Shown in pieces: positions 22,206 to 33,342 of a stretch of 64,000 nt of DNA; the stretch's first letter is position 1; each line of letters begins with the position of its first letter. The translations under genes were made by a program, and so were the position numbers. Origin of the DNA: Musa acuminata AAA Group (lineage: Eukaryota; Streptophyta; Magnoliopsida; Zingiberales; Musaceae); contig NC_088331.1 in NCBI RefSeq assembly GCF_036884655.1, positions 18,571,501 to 18,635,500 of the forward strand. Direction: 5' to 3'. The notes below the pieces were generated by a model, which ran no database searches, was not told the origin of the DNA, and saw only the letters and a list, made by a program, of their open reading frames with translations.

Positions 22206-25002
22206 ATTTTCGTATAAGTTTCTAGTTGTAATGTAAGTATCTATTTTAAATTTGATAAAAGAACTAAAATATGAATCTGAGAACTTATTCATAAGAAAAA
22301 GAAAAATCTGAGGACCTATATGTAAACCCTGAGGACCTAATCGTAAATATAATAATACAAGGACTAAACTTGAAAATACACAAAAATACAAATCCCACCA
22401 TTTAAGCCTCTCTGCCTTCGTTCTTAAGGAACTAGAGAAGGTAGCTGCATGGAAGAATAGAGAAAGAAAGAAAGAAGAAGAGAAAAAAAATTGGGGAAGA
22501 ACAAGAAGAAAAAAATTGGGGCTTTGAGGTTTCTTACTCAAATCTTCTCAATTGGGGTCATAATTCTCAAAGTCAAGTGTTATAACCTCATCATACAGAA
22601 GTATTAGTCTCTATTCGTATATTTATTCTGAAAGATTTCTACTTAGAACCTGATATTTCTCTCTTTGGACATAAAACCAAGGATTTGGAATTTTTTCAGT
22701 AAACTGACCCCTATACACTGTTTCAAATATAATTTTTAGCACCAAATGTGGATTCAGGAAGGAACTAGCTCGTTTGAAATTAGACTCTTATATATTTCTT
22801 TTGACACTGATTTTGTAGAATTTGGACACCGAATACTTACCTAAACGTCTGTTTCAAATGAGCCTATATATGCTATAGAACAGGGATCAAAATTTCTAAC
22901 CTTTCGATACTAAAATATCTATAGGTCCCTGTTGGAAATTCTAATTTGTACAAATCTGACTTCATTCGAAACTAGACTTGTAGACCTTTCTTTTGACACA
23001 TAGATTGAAAATTTTGGAATTCAAATGCCTATCCTCTTATCTGTTGAATCCGACCCTATGAATTCTGTAAAATAGTGATTTTGTTTTTGGCCTTGTGTTA
23101 CCAAATCAAAGGTAACTCCTTGTTGGAAACCATGATTCATACGAAGTTTGTTTCATCAGAAAATAGATTGGTATATCTTTCAATAATAGCCTTCTTGTGG
23201 GTATTGGAGCATAATTGACAATCTGAAGTATTTATCCAATGTGCCTCTCGAATTCTGTCAAAAATCGAGCTTTGATCGATTTCGCATCTTCTGTTTTCAT
23301 TGATTTGGAAATAGATTTTATTCAGTTCCCTTCACTCAATTGTGGCTTATATTAATGCTTGAATTCTCGTTTGCTCTTGTCTATAAATTATTTCCATTCC
23401 TGAATATATTATGTAGCGTTTACGCTATATCACATTGATTTATATAGGCACATGTATATCCCATTGTTCCGCATTTGCTTTTGATATGTGCCTATTCTAG
23501 TTTCATTCCTTTAGATATCGAATTCATCTAACCTTCTTATTTGAATTGAGTTGTATGTGATTACTTGGATTCCGTGTGTGCCCTTGTTTTCATTTCCTTT
23601 CAAGTCTGATTACAATGGTGAAAGATTATTGCTTACTTCGTATTGACTCTTAAAGGCACATGTACGTTTGGTTGTTCCGCGTGTGCTTCCGATATGTGCT
23701 ATTCATTGTTCATGCTATCCTTTTGTACTCTGGTGTTTGTGAGATATTGTGAACCTTCGTCAGAAATGGTGAAGGGAGTTATGCATAGAGCCTGAGATGC
23801 TCTGCCGGCCCTTTGACTTCTCTCAGACATGGGTGGATGGAGCTCCCAGACGTGGGAGATTTATGTTTGGTGGTCATTCAGAAATGGATGTACCATATTA
23901 TGTTATGGTCCCACTTCACCTTTTGTATGCTTGATATGGTATCCAGAGCTTTGGTTATGTGTTTCTATACATGCTTTGGATATGAATGATATGAATGCAA
24001 CGTCAAATTCGACATTTGAGCTTCTGTTTTGTATTCATCTTTGAAATGCTCCGAAAAGGTCCATATGCCATTGATATGTTCCGAAATGTTTCATTTATCA
24101 TTGATATGCTTCGAAACATTTCGTACGCCTTTGATATGCTCCAAAATGTTTCATTTGTTATTGATATGCTTCGAAACATTTCGTACGCCTTTGATATGCT
24201 CCAAAATGATTCATTTGTTATTGATATGCTTCGAAATGTTCCATAGGTTGTTGATATGCTCCGGAACATTTCATATGCTATTGATATGCTCCAAATTACT
24301 CTATGCTCCATCTGTTATGAACCAAATATGTTTGATTGAGTTGACATTTGTGATTCTGCCCTAATGAGATTACGTCTATGAATTATTATATTCTGCCTTG
24401 CATTTTGAAATCTTATTTGTTTGAAAATTACCCTCTTTTACCATGGATATGTTAGTCACTTGCTGAGCTTTATATGCTCACCCCGCTGTTGTATAAATTT
24501 TTCAGGATAGCTTGTCGCTCGCTTAAATGTTAAGGTTGGGTTGAGGCAGTGGAAAGCTAAAAGATTTTGGCAGATCTTTATTAGTATATATGTTTTTGTT
24601 GTATAAGCACACTCTGCATCTAATGAAATGTTGACGATGAATCTAAACTTGTGGATTTTGTATAAGTTTAAAGGACCTCTCGTGTCTAGGATTCTGGAAT
24701 ATTAAGTTTAATTCGTGTAATGATATGAACTTATGGTAAATGTTGGTTTTGTGACTATATAGACTCCCATACTTGTGAATTTATGTTGTAGTTATTATTT
24801 TGGTGAGTTGGGTTTAGATTTTATGAATCATCGAGCGATGTGTTGTATGTTTATGAACTGCACAGGGTTTATAAATTTGTAAATTATAGAGGTGAAATTT
24901 TGATCTGAATATTTTCTTAGTGACCTCAAATGTGTGATTGGATCCTGGATGGATTTGTGTTGAAAATTTTTTACTATCATGGATATTTTGAGGGGCGTGA
25001 CA
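22185..25002 (+). repeat. B1 3' LTR
   Basis: 2818 bp, colinear with the 5' LTR. It contains an expanded 30 bp array at about 24045-24295. Many scattered substitutions against the 5' LTR indicate an older insertion than TR-GAG1, TR-GAG2 or B2. Confidence 0.93.
24045..24295 (+). repeat. 30 bp tandem repeats, about 8 units
   Basis: Same array as at 17385-17570 with about two additional units (60 bp), a copy-number change after insertion. Confidence 0.88.
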
Positions 25003-25007
25003 TTTAT

Positions 25008-25241
25008 AGGGTTTCTAAACTCTAACTCCTAATATGACTCCTACTCAAGACTCCTACTTCTAACCAACTCCTAATAGGACTTCTACTCAAGACTCCTATT
25101 CCTTTACAACTCCTAATTCATCTCTAAGAAACAACCTCCTAACCCTGGTCGGCCTCTTCACCTCTTTAATAGGGGTCAGCTTATGTAGGTTTTATATTAA
25201 TGTCCCTCTCAATTTGGACTCTCCTAGCTAGAGTCCTAACA
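25008..25241 (-). repeat. Element C 5' LTR, inner part after B1
   Basis: Resumes the LTR cut at 15493 and aligns to 10646-10878. It ends TCCTAACA on the plus strand, followed by the TATAC target duplication (25242-25246). Confidence 0.92.
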
Positions 25242-25461
25242 TATACTTGGTCGAGTCCCTTGAGGTTACACTAAGACGCTGATTAGATCCCGATCTCCAC
25301 TAGAAGTCTGTCGAAGACTTCCGTTTCACGTGCTGAGGGTGTCGCATGACTCACCAGTAAAATAATGGAAGCATATTATGATAGAATTTTATATCTTGAT
25401 CGTTTATTTTTTTACAAAATATGCAGGTCATTTATTTCTACTATATCTTTATTTTAAGAAA

Positions 25462-26262
25462 ATGTCAAATTCAAATCCCTTACGTTGCATACTTGATGTG
25501 AACCACCTCACTAGTCTAAATTATACGAATTAGCTCAACAACTAGAGAATTGTTCTTATGGCGGAGAAAATCGTATACGTCCTTGATGTAGTGATGCCTA
25601 CACCCGAGGAAAGGGCAAGCGAGGATGAGATCACTCGCTACATGAAGTACATATATGGCTCCACTCTTGCTCAGTATTATATGTTGGGCTCCATGACTCC
25701 TGAGTTACAAATATAGCATGAAAAGATGGATGCCAGATCTATTCTCCTACATGTCCACAAACTCTTTGAGGAACAAGGAAGGACTTAGCGATATGAGATA
25801 TCCAAGAACCTCTTCCGCGCTAGGATGACTAAGGGGACACTGGTTCAGAACCATGTCCTAAAGATGATTGAGTGGATAGAGAAACTCACAGGTCTAGGAA
25901 TGGTCTTAGAGAAAACCTATGTGTGGATCTGGTGCTTCAATCCCTACCATATTCCTTTTCACAGTTCATAATGAATTTTAATATGAATAAGCTTGAGGTG
26001 ACTCTCCCTAAGCTCCTCAATATGTTGAGAGAGGCAGAGAGCACTATCAAGAAAAGGAAGTTGATTCTCTATACTAGTGAGCCCAAAAAGAAAAGGAAAG
26101 TAGAAAAGTCTCTTAACAAGTGTAAGGGTAGACCGGGTAAAGCAAATGTTGCTAAGAAATACCCGATAAAGGACAAAGGCCAGTGCTTCCATTGTGGCAA
26201 AGATTGGCACTAGAAGAGAAACTGCAAAGAGTACCTTGCAGAGAGGGTGAAACAAAAGCTTG
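25462..26262 (+). pseudogene. gag: Gag of copia family A, first unit, broken
   Basis: Starts at an ATG followed by SNSNPLRCILDVNHLTSLNY. The conserved plant copia Gag order follows: LAQYYMLGSMTPEL (near 25670), LFEEQG, LQSLPYSFSQFIMNFNMNKL (near 25940) and a basic region with the zinc knuckle CFHCGKDWH (near 26190), then a stop in place of the next residue. Several stops lie in the first 250 codons and a frameshift lies between about 25860 and 25880. The upstream leader is separated from its LTR by element C. The second unit starts the same gag at 30138. Confidence 0.9.
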
Positions 26263-26289
26263 GAGAAGCTTTAGATACATTCATGATCA

Positions 26290-26660
26290 ATCTTCATTTA
26301 CTCTTATGATAACACATGGGTATTGGATATCGGTAGTGCTTACCATATTTACAATTCGTTGCAGACTCTGACAAGACCTATGAGATTAGTGAGAGGCGAG
26401 ATGAACCTCAAGATGGCCAATGAAGCAAAAGTTACCATAGTAGCTGTTGGCGAGGTCACCCTACATCTGCTTGGTAGAGCTATTATTACATTGGAAGCAT
26501 GCTATTTTGTTTCTTCTATTATCAAAAACATTATTTCCATTTTATGGTTGACAATCAGTGGATATAAATTTATTTTTGAGAATAATGGTTATTCAATATT
26601 ATTAGATGATGAGATCATCACGAGAGAAGCACTACGTAATGGTTTGTTTATGTTAGACAA
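26290..26660 (+). pseudogene. pol: Protease and pre-integrase remnant, family A
   Basis: WVLDIGSAYHIYNS (near 26320) is the copia protease region with DIGSA in place of DTGSA/DSGAS. It is followed by LVRGEMNLKMANEAKVTIVAVGEV and then a GAG-pre-integrase region (CYFVSSIIKNIISI, NGLFMLDN). It is out of frame with gag. Pol stops here and joins the LTR directly, so integrase, RT and RNase H were lost in one deletion. No function is expected. Confidence 0.85.
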
Positions 26661-28266
26661 TGCTCCTACTAGTCATAGGTGCCTAGTAAGCTAAACACGT
26701 GAGTGATGGCATGTGTGACTTAATACAGAACTATTTTGCTTATTATAATTTGGCATATATCACTTATAACTATTGCATATATGCATATATATATTGTGAT
26801 GTCCTTGGATTTGTGCAATAGGAATCGGATCGTGATGAGATCACGATAATGAGATTGATTCACCTTTAAACAGAGATACTAAATAATCCCGATCATAGGT
26901 TACTCGAGAGGGACATCGTGATAACCGGACAGACTATTGTGCTGTATACCCGTCTATATGATGGATGCAGTTGGTCTCATAGCTGCTCGTGTAGGGACAC
27001 TAGGGATACAGTACAGGTGCACATTGGAGAATGAGTTCACTGATTGATTCGCTTACGGAATGCTGGATGGTTGATGATGCCTTATTGTCAGACAGCGATT
27101 CCATAGTCCTAGTGATGTATCTAGTCCTTAGACTTGAGACACCAAGGATGTCTTGTATGAGTGCTCCACTCTTTGATACCAGACTTATAGGTTTGGCTGT
27201 CCCAAATCTAGTACAACTAGTCATTAGGAGTGGTAGTCGACCTTACGAGGGCTATTGAGTGTCGATAGAGGATCATCCACTCTCGGCGTCATGAGATGAA
27301 TATCTCATGTGTTCTTGCTCAGACAAATCCCTGGCCATGGTCATTCGGGTTGAGAGAGAAAGAGTTCTCCAGGAGAATCCGATTATAGCGAGACACGACA
27401 AGAAACCGTATGGGTCTGACAGCACCATGCTCGATATATAGTCTTTGGGATATTAGATGGATGAGGGACTATAGGTACACGATAACTGAGGATAGACAGG
27501 TCCAATGGATTGGATTCCCCTGTATCGTTTAGGAACTACGACGTAGTGGCCTAGTACGTCCGTAGTCGATGAGTCGAGTGAATTATTACGGAGATAATAA
27601 TTCACTGAGTTAGAAGGAGTTCTGACAGGTATGACTCACGGCCAGCTCGATATTGGGCCTAGAGGGTCACACACATATGGTAGGCATTGCAATGAGTAGA
27701 GGTTCGGATATGAGATATCCGACGAAGCCCTTGTCTTATTGGATATCTAATAAGCCCCTGAATTATTGGATCCCATGGACGAGATCCAATAAGAGCCCAT
27801 GAGAGATTATTGGATAGAGATCCACTAATCTAAAAGACTTGGGTTATTGGATGCAGATCCAATACCCACTAGGGGAGGACCATTAGGGTTTGGCAAGTGA
27901 CCTCTATAAATAGGAGGGATTCAGAGCCTCATAGGCCAGAGCCTTTGCTTGCCTCTCCTATTCTCCTTCCAACTCCACCTTAGAGTAGGCTTGGAGTTTT
28001 GAGGAGCATCGTCTCAGCCCTGCTGTGTGGATCACCGCTAGAGAAGAGGATGCTTGACCGCCTTCACCCTCTTCTAAAGATCTGCAAGGAAATAGGGATA
28101 TACGATCTCCCTATGCAACACAATATACTCTATGCGTAGTTTTTTCAGTTTCACGGATTTTGCGCACTAATCTTCGCTCGACGACGAACATCCCTTTGGG
28201 AATCGGGGATTTTGTTTTCTTGTTCTTCTGCTGCGTATGTGATGTCGCCCCCAAGATTTCCCAACA
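26661..28266 (+). repeat. Family A LTR (A2), only uninterrupted copy
   Basis: The right end (CCCAACA at 28266) is fixed by the primer site. The left end is uncertain: TGCTCCTACTAG at 26661 is the best TG candidate, because the inverted copy A3 also starts with TGCTAATCATAGG; no polypurine tract precedes it. TATA box TATAAATA at 27905-27912. Confidence 0.7.
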
Positions 28267-28267
28267 G

Positions 28268-28280
28268 TGGTATCAGAGCC
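28268..28280 (+). other. Primer binding site of family A, second unit
   Basis: TGGTATCAGAGCC, two bases after the LTR end; full match to the initiator tRNA-Met pattern. Confidence 0.9.
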
Positions 28281-30137
28281 AAGTTGTTCGTGCGAATGAT
28301 TGGTTTTGAACTGCGTGTGTTGTGTTTTGAAGAATCTTTTGACGTCAAAATTGTTGACGGAAAAGCGAGAAAGGGCAGCAACAGTTGCTGCCCTCGATCT
28401 GCGTGTGTGCAGCGCAACCGCAGGCAGGTAGCACAGGGGCTGCGTCTACAACAACTGGCCGGCGGCCTTCTTGTAGCAGGCTTCCGGCCGGCGAGGCTGG
28501 CAGCCCGAGGCCAGAGGTGCCTACGGTCGCTTCTCCCACGGGGTGAGGCGCCGCAGGGCAGCGGCGCCTGCCGCCACTGCTCCCACGGGCGAAACCCCCC
28601 TTAGGGGCGGTCGCCTAGAGGGACAGCACTGCCTGCGGGCGTTGCCCCGCAGGCAGAACTGCCCGCGGAGGCGGCGGCGCCCGCAGGGGCAGCACTGCCT
28701 GTAGGCGCTGCCCCACGGGCAGAATCGCCCACGGAGGCAGAGGCGGCGGCGCCCGCCGGGGCGCCCACCTACAAGGGCAACGCCCCACCCTCTACCGCAC
28801 AGCCTGCTGCCGGCAAGGTGGCGACGACAGCAGCATCAACAGCGAAGAGGAAGAGGGGCTTAGGGTTTTTGGGCAATAAAAAGAAAGTTTTGCCCTTGTG
28901 AATTTGAGGAATTCTAGTTTCTGTCTTTTATCCAAGTTATGAAAATACCCCTATAAATTTAGAAATTCCCTATATGTCCCTGATTTTATAAAATACTAAT
29001 TAATTAAAAGGTTTAGTTGATTATTATTTTTATCATTATCTAGTAGTCCTATATGATGATGAATATTTATACATATGATATATGATGTGTGGACGGATGA
29101 TTATGGATCGTATGATGTGTGTACTTGTGATTATTATTATTGGGGTCTGCGAGCTCCATTATATTTCTCGTTTATTGTCGGGCCTATGTGCCTATGATTA
29201 AGTTGTAATCACATGAGGAGGCGTAGCGGGAGCGTGGATGTGATAGCAGGACCCATGAGACGGACGAATGCGATGTATGAAGATGCATCGAGATATCGAC
29301 GGAACCGACGAGGATGAGATGGACGATCACAGGGCATGGAGATGCACCGTTGCACATATAGATCATGATGTGAGTGATTAGGCCTACTGGCTCAGATCTA
29401 ATCACATTAGGTTGTGGTCCATGATCATCTGGTGTGATTGCTTATACACATACTAGATATGTATATATATTTGCATGCGATGTAGATATATATTAAATAT
29501 GTATATGTGTGACATGTCATATTAGGAGACCAAATCATAGAAACATCTCTCTCGATAATATTAAGTCGGTAAATGTGAGGTAATTAGATTGACCCATGTG
29601 GCCTTCCATCGTTATAAGTAGGAACTGATTCCCGGTGTAGGTTGAGTTGGTCGAGTTCCTTGAGACTCACCTATATCGTGATTCACTATCTTGCTACGAC
29701 ATTGAGATGTCACCGGTGACCTAAGGACATGGTATACTTGGTCGAGTCCCTCGAGGGTATATCATCAAATCAGACTCATCTTGTAACGAAGGTGTTGACT
29801 TAACCGAGCATCATGGTTGGTCGAGTCCCTCGAGACCATGGTGATTCAGAGGCCGAACAGGACGGGAATCAAAAGGAATTGTGATCGGCAAGAGTTGCCT
29901 ACATTTTAGGCTTAGTGTGATTGGTCGAGTCCCTTGAGGTTACACTAAGATGCTGATTGGATCCTGATCCCCACTAGAAGTCTACCGGAGACTTCCGTTT
30001 CACGTGTTGAGGGTGTCATGTGACTCGTTAGTAAAATAGTGGGAGTATATTAAGATAGAAGTCCATATCTTGATAGTTTATTGCTTGCAAAATCTCCATG
30101 TTATTCATTTCTATTGCATTTTTATTTTCAGAAAATA
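28281..30137 (+). other. Family A leader with very GC-rich block
   Basis: No gene seen. About 28380-28860 is strongly GC-rich with repeats of GGCAGCACTGCCTG and GCCCCGCAGGCAG types, and frames open through it are low-complexity. The rest is AT-rich and colinear with 9214-10484. Short repeats of TGGTCGAGTCCCT occur four times at 29650-29940. Confidence 0.8.
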
Positions 30138-30346
30138 TCTCTTTCAAATCCCTTACGTGGCATACTTGATGTCAACCGCCTCACTAGTCCAAATTATACG
30201 GATTGGCTCCGTAACTTGAGAATTGTTCTCACGGCGGAGAAAATCATGTATGTCCTTGAGACAACGATGCCTACGCCCGAAAAAGGGGAAAGCGAGGATG
30301 AGATCGCTCGCTACATGAAGTACATTGATGACTCCACACTTGCTCA
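30138..30346 (+). pseudogene. gag: Gag N-terminus of family A, second unit, cut by B2
   Basis: LSNPLRGILDVNRLTSPNY followed by DWLRNLRIVLTAEKIMYVLE is the same Gag start as at 25462, better preserved and without stops. The usual start codon is ATA here; an in-frame ATG lies upstream at 30081 in the leader. Translation breaks at STLA|, where B2 is inserted; the codons continue at 40020 (QCYMLGSMTPES) and then end. Confidence 0.88.
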
Positions 30347-30535
30347 TGTAATATCCCTCGCTTTTAAAAATTATTAATAAAGATTTATATGTAAATTGGA
30401 GGACCTATATGTAAATATAGAAATTACAAGGACTAAACTGCTAAGTTGCAAAAAAAAGAAAAAAAAAGGGAAAACCGAAAATTCGGTATTATCCCACCGC
30501 CTCCCACGCACTCTGTTTCTTCCAGAAACAGAGAG

Positions 30536-31665
30536 AGCGGTGGGGCGTGAGGAGAAGAAGGAGAGTGGTAGAAGAAGAAGAAGAAGAAGAAGAAGAAGAA
30601 GAAGAAGAGGGAAAAGAAGAGAGGAGGAAGAAGAGGGAGTAGAGAAGAAGAAGAAGGAGAAGAAGAAGAAGAGGAGGTGGCTGCAGCGAGGGCTGCAGCG
30701 AGAAGCTGTGGGGCGTGGGGAGAAGAAGAGAGGAAGAAGAGGGAGAAGAGAAGAAGAAGAAGAAGAAGAAGAGAAGAGGATAGCTGCGGCAAGGCTGCAG
30801 CGAGGAGGTGTGTGGGGTTGGGGAGGAAAAGGGAAGAGGAGAAGAAGAGGGAAAAGAGAGGGAAGAGGGAGAGGAGCGAGAGGTGGCAGCAGCTAGGGCT
30901 GCAGCACCTCTGTTTCCTGCAGGTGGAAACAGAGGAGACGTGTGGGGCGTTCGAAGAGGAGAAGAAGAAGAAGAGGAAGAGAAGAGGAAGAGGAAGCAGG
31001 GGAAGAGGTTGTGATACCTCTGTTTCCTGCAGAGGAAACAGAGGAAAGGGTGTGGGTGACGTCGGGGAGAAGAAGGGGAGGAAGGAGAAGAAGAGAAGAA
31101 GAAGAAAGGAAGGAAAAGGAAGAGGAGAAGGGAAGAAAGTAGCTGCGGCTGCGGTTGTGGCAGCTGCAGCTGTGGCAGGGAAAGAAGAAGAGAAAGGAAG
31201 AAGGGGAGGAGAGGAAGAAGAGTAGGGGCTGCGGCTGCGGCGATGGCAGCTGCAGTTGGAAGAGAAGAAGGAGAGGAAGATGAGCAGGGGAGGAAGAAAA
31301 GGCTGTGGCCGTGGCTGAGGCTGCGACTGCAGCATGCAGCTGGGAAAGAAGAGAAGGAAAGGAAGAAGAAGAGAAAGGAAGAAGGGAAGGAGAGGAAGAA
31401 GAGAAGGGGCTGCGGCTGCGGCGATGGCAGCTGCAGTTGGAAGAGAAGAAGGAGAGGAAGATGAGCAGGGGAGGAAGAAAAGGCTGTGGCCGTGGCTGAG
31501 GCTGCGACTGCAGCATGCAACTGGGAAAGAAGAGAAGGAAAGGAAGAAGAAGAGAAAGGAAGAAGGGAAGGAGAGGAAGAAGAGAAGGGGCTACGGCTGC
31601 GGCGATGGCAGCTGCAGTTGGAAGAGAAGAAGGAGAGGAAGATAAGCAGGGGAGGAAGAAGAGGC
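30536..31665 (+). repeat. Purine-rich block with (GAA)n in B2 5' LTR
   Basis: About 1.1 kb with very strong G+A excess on the plus strand, starting with (GAA)n at 30571-30608 and continuing as GAAGAG/GGAAGA runs broken by GCTGCGGCTGC-type islands. The 3' LTR copy is 36186-37325 with a (GAA)n run three units longer. Long frames on both strands (for example 30489-32126, minus) are open only because such a composition lacks stop codons. Confidence 0.92.
31225..31665 (+). repeat. 181 bp tandem repeat, about 2.4 copies
   Basis: Units start with GGGGCTGCGGCTGCGGCGAT at 31225, 31406 and 31587 (third copy has CTACGG), a constant spacing of 181 bp. Each unit has a GC-rich half with CTGCAG palindromes and a GAAGA-rich half. 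The same array is at 36884, 37065 and 37246 in the 3' LTR. Confidence 0.93.
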
Positions 31666-33240
31666 TGCGAGTGTGGTGGCTGCGGCCGTGGCTGCGACTC
31701 CGGCTGCGGCTGCAACGTTGGCTGCGGTAGCTGCGGCAGCGGTGGTGGCTGCAGTAGCTGCAGTAGCTGCTTTTGGGAAAGAGAAAGAGTAGGAACGAGA
31801 GAAGGGAAGAAGGAAATAGTGCAGTGGAAGGGGGCTGCGGTTGTGACCGCAGTTGCGGTCGTGGCTGCGATTGTGGCAGCGGCAGCGACGACGGCTGTGG
31901 CAGCTGCGTTTGGGAAAGAAAAAAAAAGAAGGAATGAGAGTAAGAGAGAGCAGGTGACTGTGCCTCGATGTTCGACACGTGATGTAGTTGCGAAGAAAGG
32001 AAGAAAACGGGAGCACAAAACGAAACAGAGAGAGGACACGGAGAAAAAGTAGAAGGATTTGGGCTGGCACCTTCTTTGGATCTTCGGATCGAAATCATTG
32101 AAAGGCAAGTTTCCCGCTTGTTTCAATCCTTTCTATTGCAAGTTCCCTGTTCGTTTCTCCTATAATTGCTCTGATATGCCTTATTGCAAGTTCCCTGATC
32201 GTTTTTCCTATAATTGCTCTTATATGTCTTATTGCAAGTATCCTGATCTTTCCCCACTGTCATTTTTATCTCTACATTTGCTTTGATTGTGAGGAACTTT
32301 GAATTGTACTAGCCTTGCATTTGTTATATCTCCTGTTTACATGTAACGATTCGAATCTGTGCAACTTTTGAGATTCTGATCTTTTGATACCGAACTGCCT
32401 ATAAGACTTTGTGGTAACTCTGATTTGTTCAAAACTGATTTCATTGGAAACTAGACTCGTAGACCTTTCTTTGATATATGGATTGAAAGATCTGAAATCC
32501 AAACACCTGCCCAGTTATCTGTTGAATCTGACATTATGAATTCTGCCAACAGAGATTTTGTTTTATGACTCTTGCTTACCAAATTATTTGTAACTCTCTC
32601 TGTTGGACAGTTCAATTCATATGAAGCCTGTCTTATCTGAAAGTATTATCCAATGATTATTTCTGAGTAAATTGGAGCACGATTGATAGTTTGAATCATT
32701 TGTTCAATGTGCCTTCTGTATTCTGCCAGAAATCGAGCTTTGGTCGATTTCTCATATTCTGGTTTCATTCCTTTGGAAATTGATATCCTTTAGCCTTCTT
32801 ATTCAATTGAGCTTTATATTACTACTTTGAATTCTTGTATGCTCTTGTCCTTAAAATTATTGCATTCTTGAAAACTGTTGTGTAACGTTTATGCTATATC
32901 GTATTGACTCATATAGGCACATGTATATCCTATTGTTCCGCATTTGCTTTCGATATGTGCCTATTTCAGTTTCATTCCTTTGGACATTGAATTCATCAAA
33001 TCTTCTTATTGAATTGAGTTATTTGTGATTGCTTGGATTCCATATGTGCCCTTGCTTTCAATTCCCTTCAAATCTGAATATACTTGTGAAAGATTATTGC
33101 TTACTTCGGATTGACTCGTAAAGGCACATGTACGTTTGTTGTTCCGCGTGTGCTTCCGATATATGCTACTTATTGTTGAAACTGTCCTTTTGTACTCTGG
33201 TGTGTGGGATCGTCTAGACCTTTGCCAGAAATGGTAAAGG

Positions 33241-33342
33241 GTATGCGCTGATTTGCCCGCTTTGTGGGGTCCCGCTTTGTGGGATATTCTGGTATGCGCT
33301 TATTTGCCCGCTTTGTGGGGTCCCGCTTTGTGGGATATTGCT
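33241..33342 (+). repeat. 51 bp direct duplication in B2 LTR
   Basis: Two copies of a unit beginning GTATGCGCT (33241 and 33292) and containing GCTTTGTGGGGTCCCGCTTT. Also at about 38900-39001 in the 3' LTR. Confidence 0.88.

Larger units (their letters stand above)
15494..25002 (+). mobile_element. Element B1: Ty3/gypsy chromovirus with long LTRs
   Basis: A complete 9509 bp element with ends TGTAACATCCC and GGGGCGTGACA and target duplication TTTAT (15489-15493 and 25003-25007). LTRs are 2780 and 2818 bp and differ at many sites, so the insertion is not recent. The 3.9 kb interior has primer site, gag remnant, protease remnant, RT, RNase H, integrase, chromodomain-like tail and polypurine tract. 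Domain order and the terminal chromodomain point to a chromovirus, perhaps the Tekay/Del type (clade inferred). Gag is mostly missing while pol is nearly readable. Confidence 0.95.
10485..25241 (-). mobile_element. Element C: chromodomain-type Ty3/gypsy retrotransposon, split by B1
   Basis: Inserted in the family A leader with a perfect TATAC target duplication (10480-10484 and 25242-25246). After removing B1 (15494-25007) it is about 5.2 kb with 394 bp LTRs. The short LTRs, a single gag-pol frame and a C-terminal chromodomain-like segment suggest a Reina-type chromovirus, though the clade is an inference. The 5' LTR is the right-hand one. Its LTRs differ at roughly one site in fourteen over the first 160 bp, so it is old. 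RT and integrase are internally deleted. Confidence 0.92.
1..28266 (+). mobile_element. Copia family A, first unit (LTR-leader-gag/protease-LTR), host of nested insertions
   Basis: An old Ty1/copia element split by two insertions: 608-8521 (TR-GAG1 plus one target duplication) and 10485-25246 (element C plus one). Removing them restores continuity with the second family A copy: the text before 608 and after 8517 aligns to about 27545-27560, and the text before 10485 and after 25242 aligns to about 29726-29745. The order is LTR (truncated by the window start), PBS at 9201, a leader of about 1.5 kb, gag and protease remnants (25462-26660), then a second LTR. Integrase, reverse transcriptase and RNase H are absent, so it is a large-deletion derivative. 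It is oriented + and is the oldest layer of the left half. Confidence 0.85.

Noticed and set aside
30396..32052. Plus-strand Lys/Arg/Glu-rich frames in the B2 LTRs
   Set aside because: Same cause: GAA/GAG runs translate to charged repeats. They lie inside LTRs and have no start context or homology.
30489..32126. 545-codon minus-strand frame (548 codons at 36139-37785) rich in Ser, Leu, Pro and Phe
   Set aside because: It is the complement of a purine-rich block, which rarely contains stop codons. Composition is low-complexity, other frames are also open, and no domain is recognisable.
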